From Thermincola ferriacetica (GTDB taxonomy: Bacteria; Bacillota; Thermincolia; Thermincolales; Thermincolaceae), in assembly GCF_001263415.1 (NCBI RefSeq), contig NZ_LGTE01000015.1, forward strand, positions 1 to 64,000: DNA of 64,000 bases. The letters run 5' to 3'. Shown here one piece after another: positions 1-8,510 of this stretch; positions within the stretch are counted from its first letter, which is position 1, and each line of letters starts with the position of its first letter. The notes beneath the pieces are model-generated. The model made no database searches. It was not told the origin of the DNA and saw only the letters and a list, made by a program, of their open reading frames with translations. Both the position numbers and the translations under genes were made by a program.

Positions 1-44
1 TGAAAACCTCAGGTTTCTGCTCTACTCTGTCCAGTTTTGAGAGA

Positions 45-225
45 ACAGTTGATAGTTGACAGTTGGCAGTTGACAGTTAACAGTTGACAGTTAACAGTTG
101 ACAGTTGGCAGTTAACAGTTGACTGTAAACTAATAACTGTGAACTAATAACTGTGAACTAATAACTGTGAACTGATAACTGTAAACTAATAACTGTAAAC
201 TAATAACTGTCAACTAATAACTGAA
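45..225. repeat. Inverted heptad minisatellite upstream of 5S rRNA
   Basis: Two abutting tandem arrays. Positions 45-121 hold eleven 7-bp units of the form ACAGTTG/ACAGTTA/GCAGTTG. Positions 128-225 hold seven 14-bp units AACTAATAACTGTG with small changes. Read on the other strand, each 14-bp unit is two heptads related to the first array (ACAGTTA and TTAGTTC), so the same 7-mer runs first in one and then in the other orientation and could fold into a long imperfect hairpin. It lies between the window edge and the 5S gene, probably a 23S-5S spacer (inference). No coding potential is seen. Confidence 0.85.
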
Positions 226-232
226 ATAATTT

Positions 233-348
233 TCCGGTGACAATAGCGAGAGGGACACACCCGTTCCCATCCCGAACACGGCAGTTAAGCCTCTCAGCGC
301 CGATGGTACTTGGCGGGGGACCGCCTGGGAGAGTAGGTCGTTGCCGGA
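233..348 (+). rRNA. rrf: 5S ribosomal RNA
   Basis: About 116 nt with the usual bacterial 5S landmarks: the complementary ends TCCGG/CCGGA, the conserved CCCGTTCCCATCCCGAACAC loop region near 261-280, and the GAGAGTAGG segment near 330. It is presumably the last gene of an rRNA operon whose 16S and 23S genes lie left of the window. The ends were set by the terminal pairing and may be off by a few bases. Confidence 0.95.
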
Positions 349-357
349 TCTTTATAT

Positions 358-391
358 GAAAAGCACTTGGCTTAAAACCAAGTGCTTTTCT
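358..391 (+). terminator. Rho-independent terminator of the rRNA operon
   Basis: A 12-bp perfect stem (AAAAGCACTTGG pairing with CCAAGTGCTTTT) around a short loop, followed by a T-rich stretch, ten bases after the 5S rRNA. Confidence 0.9.
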
Positions 392-438
392 TTTGCTTTG
401 ATAGTACTTACAAACCATCGGCACTGCGAAGAGGTATT

Positions 439-1581
439 TTATATTTTTCGCAGGGTAAACTGCTCGAATTCTTTTTCACAGGGCTTTCCTACCAGAACTT
501 TTACCATCCCTCGTTTTGGGAAGATAGCCACAGAGGCCATTGTTGATAATACGGGTCCGTGACGGCAAATGGAGTTGTCGCTTGGGGCACCACTATGGTT
601 GGCTAAAATTTCTGTAAGGTTACTCGTGTCAATTGGCCCTTTGTTTAGCAGTTCTACTGCCCGGTTGTACCTGGCCTTGCTTGATTCATAAACAGGTACG
701 CCTTGTAGCCTGGGCAGAGACTTATTCGTAAAAACTGCGTCTAGTGGAATCATATATTGTGCCATTTCCGGTGTGAGATAGTGGTTTGTGGCGACAATAT
801 AACCCTTCTCGGGGAACCGGGAAGCGGTATGCTGCCGGGAGGTTTCCAGAACCCGCATATCACCTGAAGCATCACATATTAATAGGTTGGCCCCGCTGTC
901 CAGGCTGTATTTACTTATGAGCCTTATGGCTTCTTCCGTGCTATGGCAGGTTTCCAGGGCTTCTTGAATTAATAAGGTAATGGGAATGCTTTTTAAACTG
1001 ATACTATCAGTTGGATAGGCGTTAGTATGCAGAATAGCTAATCCATGTTCGTTCAGACCGCCGTGGCTGCCGGAGAGGAAAGCTGAAGTAACCTCGATTG
1101 TTTGGCAGCCGGCAAGGGGCTTACACCTTCTGACCAGAAGCATATCCTCAAAGGGGAGAGAATAATCGAGATTTTTCAGAAGAACAGGTTCGTCTATGTC
1201 AGTGTGTTCCGGTTTTAGACCAACCAATGTACCGGAACCGAGAACATACATATTTACTTTTGGCATTAACTCCATTTCAAGAGCTTGCAGTAGATAAATG
1301 ATTTTATCAGGTACATCTGCACCTTCAGCTAAGCCCTTGATCCTTTCTGCCTGTTCGGGAAGCATATCCTTCATAATTTTTTTAAGGATATTTTCAGCTT
1401 TTTGCTGGCAGTGAATAATGTATAAGGCTTTGGGTGCAAGTTTGGATTTGCGAATCATATCCAGTTGTTGGGAGTTCTGAAAGGCTTCCCAGGCAGACTG
1501 GATGGCAGGTTTAGCTATGCGTCCCTGTTGAATACCAATCATGTAATGAGAGCCTACACAATCAAGAAAACGAACTGCCAT
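439..1581 (-). CDS. C45-like Ntn-hydrolase family protein (acyl-CoA:6-APA acyltransferase fold)
   Basis: A 380-residue protein whose overall pattern resembles the C45 peptidase / penicillin acyltransferase-like Ntn hydrolases, which mature by cutting themselves before a nucleophilic Cys and then hydrolyse amides. An N-terminal helical part (about 1-110) precedes the segment where the nucleophile is expected, then a KNLDY stretch and a GGLNEHGLAI stretch typical of the fold. At the expected nucleophile position I read G115-S116-G117-T118, with no Cys, so either Ser acts or the enzyme does not mature in the usual way. ATG start with AAAGGGGGA about ten bases upstream. Monocistronic, convergent to the rRNA operon. 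The substrate cannot be told. Confidence 0.6.
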   Translation of the reverse strand: MAVRFLDCVGSHYMIGIQQGRIAKPAIQSAWEAFQNSQQLDMIRKSKLAPKALYIIHCQQKAENILKKIMKDMLPEQAERIKGLAEGADVPDKIIYLLQALEMELMPKVNMYVLGSGTLVGLKPEHTDIDEPVLLKNLDYSLPFEDMLLVRRCKPLAGCQTIEVTSAFLSGSHGGLNEHGLAILHTNAYPTDSISLKSIPITLLIQEALETCHSTEEAIRLISKYSLDSGANLLICDASGDMRVLETSRQHTASRFPEKGYIVATNHYLTPEMAQYMIPLDAVFTNKSLPRLQGVPVYESSKARYNRAVELLNKGPIDTSNLTEILANHSGAPSDNSICRHGPVLSTMASVAIFPKRGMVKVLVGKPCEKEFEQFTLRKI

Positions 1582-1765
1582 TTAACTGGTGTCCCCCTTT
1601 GAGAAACTGCGGAAGCTTTTGGAATTTAATATTAAATTTTATATTTACACAATATTTGACAAAATCCTTCTTTTTGGTGTCAAAAATTCAATAACAACTA
1701 CTTTTAGCGTTTTGACCATTGAGATTGTACGGACCATGCGGTGAAACGATAATTCACCTTGAAGC

Positions 1766-1797
1766 GAAAAAAGGCCGCCATGTGGCGGCCTTTTTTC
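1766..1797 (-). terminator. Terminator of the lytic transglycosylase gene
   Basis: Near-perfect hairpin with GGCCGCC/GGCGGCC arms flanked by A and T runs. It overlaps the stop codon of the minus-strand transglycosylase gene. The A/T flanks let it work in either direction. Confidence 0.85.
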
Positions 1798-2338
1798 AAG
1801 CCAGATAGTCCAGATTGCTGTTTTTTATTACCTTTTCCACGTAATTTTGAGTTTCTTTAAACGGAGGAATTCCACCGTATTTACGGACATTGCCCGGGCC
1901 GGCATTATAGGCCGCCAGGGCCAGTTTAACATCACCGTTAAACATATCCAGCATCTTTCTTAGGTACTTTGTCCCGCCGTCAATATTTTGTTTCGGATCA
2001 TATGGGTCTATGACACCGAGCGATTGGGCAGTTTTAGGCATTAACTGCATTAATCCCTGAGCTCCTGCAGCAGAGCGAGCATTGGGGTTAAAATTAGATT
2101 CAGTTTTAATTACGGATTTGATTAAACCTGGAGAAACGCCATATTTTTCGGCTGCCTGCAGAATCAATTGTTCAAAATCTGCTGGAGTTGCGCGGGAACT
2201 TTGCTGTATAAAAGTATCCTGGTAGTTATTTGCTGAATTAATATTTTTACTATATAAGGTATTATTAAACCAGCCGTTTAACTGGCTACGGACTTCGCCA
2301 AACCTAAGGAAAAAAAGCAGTTCCAGTAAATTCCACAC
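1796..2338 (-). CDS. Lytic transglycosylase, SLT domain
   Basis: Soluble-lytic-transglycosylase-type muramidase that cleaves peptidoglycan glycan strands with 1,6-anhydro product formation. The SLT domain spans about residues 65-175. Visible are the catalytic Glu in KTESNFNP, the GLMQLMP motif and the AYNAGPGNV motif. I start at GTG 2338 because GGGGAGG lies seven bases upstream; a longer reading to 2386 has no ribosome site. From that start a short hydrophobic N-terminus (LLELLFFL) may act as anchor or signal. About 180 residues, ordinary for stand-alone SLT proteins of spore formers. Single gene with its own terminator. Confidence 0.88.
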   Translation of the reverse strand: MWNLLELLFFLRFGEVRSQLNGWFNNTLYSKNINSANNYQDTFIQQSSRATPADFEQLILQAAEKYGVSPGLIKSVIKTESNFNPNARSAAGAQGLMQLMPKTAQSLGVIDPYDPKQNIDGGTKYLRKMLDMFNGDVKLALAAYNAGPGNVRKYGGIPPFKETQNYVEKVIKNSNLDYLA

Positions 2339-2511
2339 ACAAATTCCTCCCCAACGAATATTAGGAATTAAAACCGAAATTGCCAAAACCTACATTTTAA
2401 TAATAATATTTTTTTAAAATGTTGTAAAGCACCACCGAACCATGGAATGCATATTTTATAATGAATCTGTCCAGACTGGAGAAGTCAAGGAACCGAGCAG
2501 GAGGTGAAAGA

Positions 2512-2697
2512 GTGTATCGGCCTGGATACAACTGCTTTATTTGCGGAAAGGTTATTGACATACCCGAAACAGCAACCTTGACCATTCTGGGTAAACATAT
2601 ATGCTATGAATGTGAAAAGGCCATTGTTAATTTAACAATGGCCAACCGAAACTATGATTTTTTTAAGGAGAGAATAAAAAGGATTATTTATAACTAA
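2512..2697 (+). CDS. Sigma-G inhibitor Gin-like protein (CsfB family)
   Basis: A 61-residue protein resembling Gin/CsfB, the zinc-binding anti-sigma factor that holds sigmaG inactive before engulfment ends. CxxCGK near the N-terminus and ICYECE further on give the two Cys pairs of the family, followed by a basic C-terminal helix. The GTG start at 2512 has AGGAGGTG five bases upstream. The length then matches the roughly 64 residues of the B. subtilis protein, and the position just before the yaaO-tmk region is also that of B. subtilis csfB. Confidence 0.8.
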   Translation: MYRPGYNCFICGKVIDIPETATLTILGKHICYECEKAIVNLTMANRNYDFFKERIKRIIYN

Positions 2698-2702
2698 CGA
2701 GT

Positions 2703-2735
2703 AAACCGGGTGGAAAAGAAGGCCCCGGTTTTTCT
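2703..2735 (+). terminator. Terminator after gin
   Basis: AACCGGG and CCCGGTT arms around a purine-rich loop, followed by TTTTTCTGTTTT, six bases after the gin stop codon. Confidence 0.75.
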
Positions 2736-2828
2736 GTTTTTGCCAATATTCAGGTGCGTATGGTAGTTTTCATTATAATGTGTTAAAATTAAATGATAGA
2801 CAAGTTATGTTTGTATGGGGGATGGCCG

Positions 2829-4295
2829 TTGGATTTAAACCAAAAAGATGTTCCTATTGTCGGCGCTTTGGAATTTTACCGGAAAGCCAGGTATTCTTCA
2901 TTTCATATGCCAGGACATAAAAGTGGAGAAGGTATTGATAGGCGCCTGGCGTCAATTACCGGTCGCGGGTTTTACAAAATAGACCTCACTGAACTACCTG
3001 GGCTGGATGATTTGCATGCTCCTCAGGAGTGCATAAAAGAGGCCCAGGAATTAGCAGCGGCTGCCTTTGGCGCCGGACAAACATTTTTCTCTGTCAATGG
3101 TACATCCTGCGGCATCCAGGCTGCTATAATGGCCTGCTGTAAAGAGGGAGACGCCATTGTTTTACCACGAAATGCCCACAGGTCTGCTTTGGCAGGGTTG
3201 ATCCTTAGTGGGGCCAGGCCAGTATGGGTTCCGGCAGAATTGGAAAGGAATTTTGGTGTTCCTCTGCATCCGGCGCCGCGCAAATTTCTGGAACTTTTGG
3301 ATACAGGCAAGCATATCAAAGCGGTTTTCTGTATTAATCCTACATATCATGGTTTTTCTGCCGAATTAAGCCCCATAATTGAAAATGCCCACCGGCTTGG
3401 CGTGCCTGTAATTATTGACGAAGCCCATGGACCGCATTTTCATTTTCACAATATGCTTCCGGCTTCGGCGATGGATCTGGGCGCTGATATTGCCATTCAA
3501 AGCACCCATAAAATGCTTACCGCCTTAAACCAGGGGTCCATGCTTCACGTGGGGAGGGAGAGCCTGATTAAGCCGGAGGCAGTTTTTGAACAGCTTACCA
3601 TACTTCAGACAACCAGTCCTTCTTATCTGATACTGGCTTCCCTTGATACCGCAAGAATGCAGATGGCGGTTAACGGGGAGAAACTGCTGGAAGAAACCAT
3701 TGATATGGCTTTAAGCTTAAAACAGAAGATAGAGACTATAGGAGGAATAAGGTGCGCTCCAACAGACGACCCCTGTAAGCTGCTAATATCCGTAAAGGAA
3801 TTGGGGGCTACAGGTTTTGCGGCTGCGGAGTATTTAAGGGAAAACTTTAATGTTCAGGTAGAATTGGCCGATCTGTTCAATATACTTCTGCTCATTACCT
3901 TTGGGAATACGAAGGAAGATTGCCAAAGGGTTGTAGATGGCTTGAACAGTCTTGCCGGTTTAAGCATGGATAAAAGACAAGCTGCCCCGAAGCGAGCTAC
4001 GGCTTTGTTTAGGGTGTCTACACTGCCGGAATGTGAACTTACCCCCAGAGAGGCATGGTTTTCGGTAAAAAGGGCAGTTCCCGTGGAGGAAGCGCGGGGA
4101 TGTATCAGTGCGGAAATTGTTGCTCCATATCCGCCAGGCATTCCGTTGTTATGTCCGGGGGAAAAAATAAATGATGAAATAATTAACCAGATAAAAGAGA
4201 TTCGGGCGATGGAAATAGGTGTTCAGGGTTCCCGTGACCCCAAACTTTTATATATACAGGTTGTTGATAGCCTAAGGAGGATTACAGTCTTATGA
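2829..4295 (+). CDS. Orn/Lys/Arg decarboxylase-family PLP enzyme (YaaO-like)
   Basis: Fold-type I PLP enzyme of the Orn/Lys/Arg decarboxylase group, which removes CO2 from basic amino acids to give polyamine precursors. Visible are FHMPGHK near the N-terminus, GTSCG for phosphate binding, DEAHGPHF with the PLP-ring Asp, and STHK with the Schiff-base Lys. About 488 residues, close to YaaO of B. subtilis, which also sits just before tmk. I prefer TTG 2829, eight bases after GGGGGA; an in-frame ATG at 2793 lacks a ribosome site. The stop overlaps the tmk start by four bases, so the two are translationally coupled. Which amino acid it uses is not clear. Confidence 0.82.
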   Translation: MDLNQKDVPIVGALEFYRKARYSSFHMPGHKSGEGIDRRLASITGRGFYKIDLTELPGLDDLHAPQECIKEAQELAAAAFGAGQTFFSVNGTSCGIQAAIMACCKEGDAIVLPRNAHRSALAGLILSGARPVWVPAELERNFGVPLHPAPRKFLELLDTGKHIKAVFCINPTYHGFSAELSPIIENAHRLGVPVIIDEAHGPHFHFHNMLPASAMDLGADIAIQSTHKMLTALNQGSMLHVGRESLIKPEAVFEQLTILQTTSPSYLILASLDTARMQMAVNGEKLLEETIDMALSLKQKIETIGGIRCAPTDDPCKLLISVKELGATGFAAAEYLRENFNVQVELADLFNILLLITFGNTKEDCQRVVDGLNSLAGLSMDKRQAAPKRATALFRVSTLPECELTPREAWFSVKRAVPVEEARGCISAEIVAPYPPGIPLLCPGEKINDEIINQIKEIRAMEIGVQGSRDPKLLYIQVVDSLRRITVL

Positions 4296-4927
4296 CAGGG
4301 AAATTTATTACCTTTGAAGGGCCTGACGGGGCTGGGAAAACCAGCCAGATGAAAAGAGCTGCGCAGGCCCTGCAGGAAAAGGGTTACGAAGTAATTTTAA
4401 CAAGGGAACCAGGTGGCACCGAGATAGGCGAAAGCATAAGAAGTATTTTGCTGGACCCGCAAAACCGGATGTCGCACCGAACCGAGGCGTTATTATATGC
4501 TGCTGCCAGAGCCCAGCACGTAGAGGAACTGATTTTACCGGCATTACAGGCCGGAAAAGTGGTTCTGTGTGACCGTTTTGCCGATTCTACCCTGGCCTAT
4601 CAGGGTTACGGCCGGGGTATCAATCTTAATTTATTAAACATAGTGAATTCCTTGGCTATCGGTAGTTTAAAACCTGACTTAACTATTATTTTAGACCTTG
4701 ACCCGCAGGTTGGTTTAAACAGAATCAGGAATAAACGTTTGGCGGTGGCCGGCGAGACAGAGGACCGGATAGAAATGGAAACAGTGGAATTTCACCAACG
4801 GGTGCGGGAAGGGTTTTTAAGTATTGCCCTGCAGGACCCGGGTCGGTACAAGATTATTGCTGCCGGCATGGATGAAGACAAAGTTTTTGAAAAAGTTATG
4901 GCTTGTATAAGCGGGGTGTTTTCATGA
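4292..4927 (+). CDS. tmk: Thymidylate kinase
   Basis: Phosphorylates dTMP to dTDP for DNA synthesis. The P-loop GPDGAGKTSQ is at residues 9-18, the DR(F) motif of the dTMP site is in LCDRFADSTLAYQGYGRG, and a LID-type Arg-rich loop follows. 211 residues, normal for the family. The ATG overlaps the stop of the upstream PLP enzyme, and the stop in turn overlaps the yaaR start, so the three genes form a tight operon. Confidence 0.97.
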   Translation: MTGKFITFEGPDGAGKTSQMKRAAQALQEKGYEVILTREPGGTEIGESIRSILLDPQNRMSHRTEALLYAAARAQHVEELILPALQAGKVVLCDRFADSTLAYQGYGRGINLNLLNIVNSLAIGSLKPDLTIILDLDPQVGLNRIRNKRLAVAGETEDRIEMETVEFHQRVREGFLSIALQDPGRYKIIAAGMDEDKVFEKVMACISGVFS

Positions 4928-5376
4928 AGATAAGAGAATATCCCAAACCTTCTATAAATGACATAAGTAAGGCGTCAAAGGGTGGGAGAATCGCCGACTC
5001 CGCTTTCCGACCAAAATTTGCGGAAGAATTGGGCCACATCCAGGCAAATATAATCCAGGAAAGACTTGATGCGTTGCTGAAAGATATTAATGAACAGGCC
5101 AAGAAACTGACGGATGGTTATAATATTAAAGAGTTGGTTAAATATAAATCTTTGGTGAAAAAATTTCTTCAGGAAGCTGTGCAGAAAATGTATAAGTTAC
5201 GGGAAGAAATGGGGTGGGACCGGAGAGGGAGGCACAAAATTTATTCTATTGTAGAAAGTGTTGACAAAGAATTGGAAGCACTAACCCGTATGTTTATGGA
5301 AGAACAGAAGGACAATATGGCCATATTGCACAAACTTGACGAAATTAAAGGATTACTTCTTGACATATACTCTTAA
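4924..5376 (+). CDS. yaaR: YaaR family protein (DUF327)
   Basis: 150-residue, mostly helical, charged protein matching the YaaR/DUF327 family, whose function is unknown. It contains no obvious catalytic motif. Family members lie between tmk and holB in many Firmicutes, as here. The ATG at 4924 overlaps the tmk stop (ATGA), with AGCGGGGTG just upstream. Confidence 0.85.
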   Translation: MKIREYPKPSINDISKASKGGRIADSAFRPKFAEELGHIQANIIQERLDALLKDINEQAKKLTDGYNIKELVKYKSLVKKFLQEAVQKMYKLREEMGWDRRGRHKIYSIVESVDKELEALTRMFMEEQKDNMAILHKLDEIKGLLLDIYS

Positions 5377-5428
5377 CCTCACCAAATACCGTATCTGAGG
5401 AAATCTTTGTTTGTAGGGTGAATATACG

Positions 5429-6403
5429 ATGTGGCAGCAAATTGTTGGCCATGAAACAGTTATCAAAACATTAATCAATGCTTTAAACAACAAGAAAGTT
5501 GCCCATGCTTATTTATTAACAGGGCCGCGGGGGCTTGGGAAGGAAACTATAGCCAGAACTTTTGCGCAGGCCTTTTTTTGTGAACGGGAAGAGAGCATTC
5601 CTTGTGACCAATGCAGTAATTGCAAAAGGCTACAGGAAGGAAATTACCCTGATTTTCACATCATAGAACCTATAGGGAATGCAATAAAAATAGAGCAGAT
5701 AAGAAACATACAAAAATCCTGCCAATATAAGCCTTACGAGGGGATAGGCAGGGTTTATCTGATTAAAAATGCGGAGGCTATGACTGTAGAGTCGGCCAAT
5801 TGTTTGCTTAAAGTATTGGAGGAACCTAACGAAAACACTGTTTTTTTATTGACAGCGGAGAATCCGTACATGTTACTGCCTACCGTTTTATCAAGGTGCC
5901 AGAGGCTGAATCTCCGGCCTGTTCCGCCCTCTGTTCTTGCGGATTGGCTTATTAAACAGGGGCTTGATTCCGAACGGGCGCGGGTAATAAGTGCCTTAAG
6001 CGATGGAGCGCCTGGAAAGGCGCTGAACCTGATTTCCCCGAAAGAGCCGGACCGACGGGAAACCGTTGTTGCAAAAGCGGCTCAGATTCAACGGGGTGAT
6101 GTGATAACAGCCCTCAGAATAGCAGAAGACATGGAAAAGGACAAAGATGCGGTAAAGGAAGATTTGGATTTACTGGCTACCTGGTATAGGGACTTACTGG
6201 TATGGGCAAAAACAAGAGAAACACGTCTGTTGATAAATTTGGATTTCTTGGATGAGATAAAAAAACAGGCTCTGGGGTTAGATATTAATAAGATCGGCAA
6301 GGATTTAAACGACATAATGAAAACCAGAAGAAACATTCAGTCCAATGTTAATTTAAAACTCAGCCTGGAAACATTGCTGCTTAAACTTTCCAAAAGCGCG
6401 TAA
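5429..6403 (+). CDS. holB: DNA polymerase III delta' subunit
   Basis: Clamp-loader subunit that helps load the beta sliding clamp. AAA+ fold with a P-loop-like GPRGLGKET at about residues 32-40, a four-Cys zinc module (CDQCSNC region, about 58-64, with an earlier Cys), and the SRC sensor motif in LSRCQRL. 324 residues, as expected. It follows yaaR by 52 bases and precedes ricT, the usual Firmicute order. Confidence 0.95.
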   Translation: MWQQIVGHETVIKTLINALNNKKVAHAYLLTGPRGLGKETIARTFAQAFFCEREESIPCDQCSNCKRLQEGNYPDFHIIEPIGNAIKIEQIRNIQKSCQYKPYEGIGRVYLIKNAEAMTVESANCLLKVLEEPNENTVFLLTAENPYMLLPTVLSRCQRLNLRPVPPSVLADWLIKQGLDSERARVISALSDGAPGKALNLISPKEPDRRETVVAKAAQIQRGDVITALRIAEDMEKDKDAVKEDLDLLATWYRDLLVWAKTRETRLLINLDFLDEIKKQALGLDINKIGKDLNDIMKTRRNIQSNVNLKLSLETLLLKLSKSA

Positions 6404-6431
6404 TAATAGAAGTATGGGAGGTTGCCGAAGA

Positions 6432-7346
6432 ATGATAGACGTAGTAGGAATTCGCTTCAAGCCGGCGGGAAAAATATATTATTTTGACCCCGGTGGCCTG
6501 GAGTTTGAAAAGGACGATGTAGTCATTGTCGAGACGACAAGAGGCATAGAAGCAGGTTACGTGGTGATAAGCAACAAAAAAGTTGAAGAATCGGAAATTG
6601 TGGCGCCCCTGAAAAAGGTTATCAGGAAAGCCACTGATGTCGATTTGAAGCAGATTGAAATTAACAAAAGTAAGGAAACAAAAGCTTTTGCAATTTGTCT
6701 TGAAAAGATTAAGGAACACGGGTTGCCGATGAAGTTGGTGGATGTGGAATATACTTTTGACGCGAACAAGATCATTTTTTATTTTACTGCTGACGGACGC
6801 ATTGATTTCAGGGAACTGGTTAAAGATCTGGCGGCTATTTTCAGAACCCGGATTGAACTCAGGCAAATCGGTGTGCGTGACGAAGCCAAAATGTTAGGCG
6901 GGTTGGGTTCGTGTGGACGTGGTCTTTGTTGTGCTACTTTTTTGGGTGAATTTCAGCCCGTATCTATACGTATGGCCAAGGACCAAAACTTGTCTTTGAA
7001 CCCTACTAAGATTTCAGGGATATGCGGGCGGTTAATGTGCTGCCTTAAATACGAAAATGAAGCTTATGAAGAAGAAAGAAAGCTCTACCCTGAAGTGGGG
7101 ACTATCGTGGAAACATCCGTAGGCGAAGGCAAGATCGTGGGTATTAACATCCTGAAAAAGGCTGTAACGGTGGAATTAAAAGAAAGTAAGCAGCAAATTG
7201 ACCTGACCATGGACCAGATTAAAGTACTTTGTCCCAAAGGTGCCGATAGGTGCTGTCGAAAAAACAGAAATCCGGAACCTGAAAAAGACAGGATTGAGGA
7301 CGTGGATTTCAACGAAAGGGAGAAACTTTTCAGCGAGCTTGAATAG
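6432..7346 (+). CDS. ricT: RicT/YaaT, PSP1-domain protein of the RicAFT complex
   Basis: PSP1 C-terminal-domain protein. In B. subtilis RicT forms a complex with RicA and RicF that carries [4Fe-4S] clusters, helps RNase Y process transcripts and promotes the phosphorelay to Spo0A. The Cys-rich segment GSCGRGLCC (about residue 157) and CGRLMCC (about 199) are the conserved iron-sulphur ligands. A further RCCRK near the C-terminus is less usual. ATG 6432 is chosen because GGGAGG precedes it by about eleven bases; the open frame extends further but without a site. 304 residues. Confidence 0.92.
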   Translation: MIDVVGIRFKPAGKIYYFDPGGLEFEKDDVVIVETTRGIEAGYVVISNKKVEESEIVAPLKKVIRKATDVDLKQIEINKSKETKAFAICLEKIKEHGLPMKLVDVEYTFDANKIIFYFTADGRIDFRELVKDLAAIFRTRIELRQIGVRDEAKMLGGLGSCGRGLCCATFLGEFQPVSIRMAKDQNLSLNPTKISGICGRLMCCLKYENEAYEEERKLYPEVGTIVETSVGEGKIVGINILKKAVTVELKESKQQIDLTMDQIKVLCPKGADRCCRKNRNPEPEKDRIEDVDFNEREKLFSELE

Positions 7347-7388
7347 ATACCGAATAACCGGAAACGACATTTTGTGGAGGGAAAGCTG

Positions 7389-7742
7389 TTGAAGCAATTA
7401 ACCAATCTAATTATAGAATTTGAAGAAAAAATTTCTGAGTTGGTTAAAGAGCTCCAAAACCTTAAAATGCGTGCCTATGCATTAGAAGATGAAAACGAAA
7501 AGCTACGGAAGGAAATATCGGAGGTGTACCAGTTTTATACCAAAGAAGGGCGTAGTGGAAAAGGGAACGTTCAGGCGCCCAAAGAAGGGTTGGAAAACCT
7601 GGCCAGGCTTTATAATGAAGGTTTTCACATTTGCCACCTGCATTTCGGACAATCCAGAAACAACAGCGACTGCCTTTTCTGTATGGGCTTTCTGAAAAAG
7701 GGGATTCAGCGAGATGTCCAAGTTAAGGAAAACCGGCTTTAA
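7389..7742 (+). CDS. yabA: Replication initiation control protein YabA
   Basis: YabA binds DnaA and DnaN and restrains re-initiation of replication. The N-terminal half (about 1-55) is a leucine-zipper coiled coil rich in E, K and L. The C-terminal zinc motif shows HICHLHFG and DCLFC. 117 residues against 119 in B. subtilis. The TTG start at 7389 lies seven bases after GGAGGG. The 3' end overlaps the trmN6 start by 29 bases. Confidence 0.92.
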   Translation: MKQLTNLIIEFEEKISELVKELQNLKMRAYALEDENEKLRKEISEVYQFYTKEGRSGKGNVQAPKEGLENLARLYNEGFHICHLHFGQSRNNSDCLFCMGFLKKGIQRDVQVKENRL

Positions 7743-8475
7743 TCTGAAACCCGGAGAGCGGCTTGATGACCTGGTACGCAATGATTTAAAAATTATTCAA
7801 CGTCCAGGTTCTTTTTGTTTTTCAATTGATGCTGTGTTATTAGCTAACTTTGCTTCTGTGAAAAAAGGCGATTTAATAGTTGATTTGGGGACAGGCAGTG
7901 GCGTAATACCTATTCTACTTACTACCCGGCAGCAGGTGGACCATATTATTGGCATAGACATCCAGGCAGAAGCGGTGGACAGAGCGGTTCGCAGTGTTAC
8001 GGGCAACGGGCTGCAGGGGTTGATAACCATACGGGAAGGCGATATAAGAAATGCCTCGGCGGAGCTTGGCCTGGGCAAGTTTGACCTTGTTACTGCTAAT
8101 CCCCCTTATTTGCCTGCCGGACAAGGAAAAATCAATCTCAACAAAGAAATTGCCCTGGCGCGCCACGAATTATGCTGCAGCATGGAGGACGTACTGAGGG
8201 AAGGGGCTCGGCTGTTAAATTCCAATGGCCGGCTGGCCATGGTTCACCGTCCCGAAAGGATGGTCGATATCATATTTACCATGAAGCGGTATGGGTTGGA
8301 ACCGAAAAGGCTGCAGCTTGTTTACCCGGCACTGGGGAAAAAACCTAATATTTTGTTGATTGAGGCCATTAAGGGGGCCATGCCGGGTTTGGAAGCGCTG
8401 GAACCTTTATTAGTTTATGATGAACAGGGGAATTATACAAAAGAGCTGATGGAAATATATTACCCGGGTCGGTAG
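7714..8475 (+). CDS. tRNA1(Val) adenine-N6 methyltransferase-like (TrmN6/YabB)
   Basis: Class I SAM-dependent methyltransferase. [11 protein letters not shown] is the SAM-binding motif I, and NPPY in [10 protein letters not shown] is the motif IV that marks N6-adenine or amide methylation. TrmN6 methylates A37 of tRNA-Val in E. coli; the Firmicute YabB relatives are assigned by similarity only. 253 residues. It starts inside yabA, so it is translated by coupling. Confidence 0.85.
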   Translation: MSKLRKTGFNLKPGERLDDLVRNDLKIIQRPGSFCFSIDAVLLANFASVKKGDLIVDLGTGSGVIPILLTTRQQVDHIIGIDIQAEAVDRAVRSVTGNGLQGLITIREGDIRNASAELGLGKFDLVTANPPYLPAGQGKINLNKEIALARHELCCSMEDVLREGARLLNSNGRLAMVHRPERMVDIIFTMKRYGLEPKRLQLVYPALGKKPNILLIEAIKGAMPGLEALEPLLVYDEQGNYTKELMEIYYPGR

Positions 8476-8510
8476 GAAAAAAGCTTAGATAGATAGGAGC
8501 GGAGATTTCG

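Noticed and set aside
45-225. Possible CRISPR array
   Set aside because: Units are 7 or 14 bp with no unique spacers between them, so this is a minisatellite.
7250-7262. Further Spo0A box (TGTCGAA)
   Set aside because: It lies inside ricT coding sequence, as does a TTCGACA near 38545 in the chemoreceptor gene. About eight such 7-mers are expected by chance in 64 kb.
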